A stretch of 64,000 nucleotides of DNA from Heliocidaris erythrogramma. Lineage: Eukaryota > Echinodermata > Echinoidea > Camarodonta > Echinometridae. A model generated the notes under the pieces. It was not told the origin of the DNA and did no database searches. It worked only from the letters and a program-made list of their open reading frames with translations. The number at the start of each line of letters is the position of its first letter. The first letter of the stretch is position 1. Shown in pieces: positions 63,656-64,000 of the stretch. The stretch spans positions 25,358,006-25,422,005 of the forward strand of contig CM046859.1 of assembly GCA_025617745.1 (NCBI GenBank), in the 5' to 3' direction. The translations under genes were made by a program, and so were the position numbers.

Positions 63656-64000
63656 CTACGTCAAACAGAACACAGCAGATCAACTCTTGATCTTTTTTTT
63701 TTTCTATTATTCAATGCATTTCCATGTAATGTATACAATTGTCTTATAGTGGAATGATATGGTTTACTCTCACTTGAAAAGCATTATTGAGACTAGAAAT
63801 ACAGCTTAGAACGAAGTTCAGTAGGATAGTCAGTAGACTCCAAACTCGGGTAATATCATCTTTATCAAGAGCAAAAGAGGGGGAAATAATTCAACATGAA
63901 AGGTGGGTTATGCAATCAACATCAAACTTTCATGTCATACATGCATTTCATAAAGGAATACTGTAATGTATTAATTAACATCAAAGTTAAAATAAAGAAG

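Overview
The window looks like a chromosomal segment of an AT-rich animal genome, most probably a marine invertebrate deuterostome such as a sea urchin. The support is intron-rich genes with vertebrate-like exon phases, an intact Ty3/gypsy element with a tRNA-Leu primer site, tRNA-derived SINEs, and several families of short inverted-repeat elements with ends like 'GTTTCATAAAGC'. The protein homologies are solid; the species assignment is inference.

Layout. (1) Positions 1-746 are simple repeats and about two diverged copies of an ~85-bp unit. (2) Positions 747-5831 hold a complete, apparently young Ty3/gypsy LTR retrotransposon with one uninterrupted 1357-codon gag-pol frame. (3) Positions 5832-8571 show no recognisable gene, only homopolymer runs and a 69-bp tandem repeat. 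(4) Positions 8572-48021, plus strand, carry a full-length MTR4 (MTREX/SKIV2L2) gene. I resolve 22 coding exons with consistent phases, 3075 nt including the stop, giving 1024 residues. MTR4 is the RNA-exosome helicase. (5) Positions 48022-56043 are the space between two convergent genes. (6) Positions 56044-63655, minus strand, carry the last eight coding exons (1350 residues) of a LAP-family scaffold protein. It ends in a PDZ domain of the ERBIN/LRRC7 (densin) type; the leucine-rich repeats must lie beyond the right edge.

The MTR4 introns are crowded with repeats. Intron 1 (9.9 kb) contains a ~4.6-kb mosaic of repeat modules in inverted and tandem order. Its ~800-bp inverted arms each carry an exon-like open frame ending at a splice donor. 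Intron 5 holds three tandem 1.5-1.9-kb copies of a unit with an RNA polymerase III-type tRNA-like promoter, TGACGTCA palindromes and CG-rich tracts. Introns 2 and 7 hold decayed duplicates of exons 3 and 7. Intron 3 has a tyrosine-recombinase (Crypton/DUF3504-like) fragment. Many other introns hold small inverted-repeat elements.

The two host genes are unrelated in function: MTR4 is nuclear RNA surveillance and the LAP protein is a cortical or junctional scaffold. They are merely convergent neighbours. I see no operon-like or defence-like system. The points most worth follow-up are the modular foldback mosaic, the tandem exon duplications, the non-AUG gag start and the repeated linear motif in the LAP protein.
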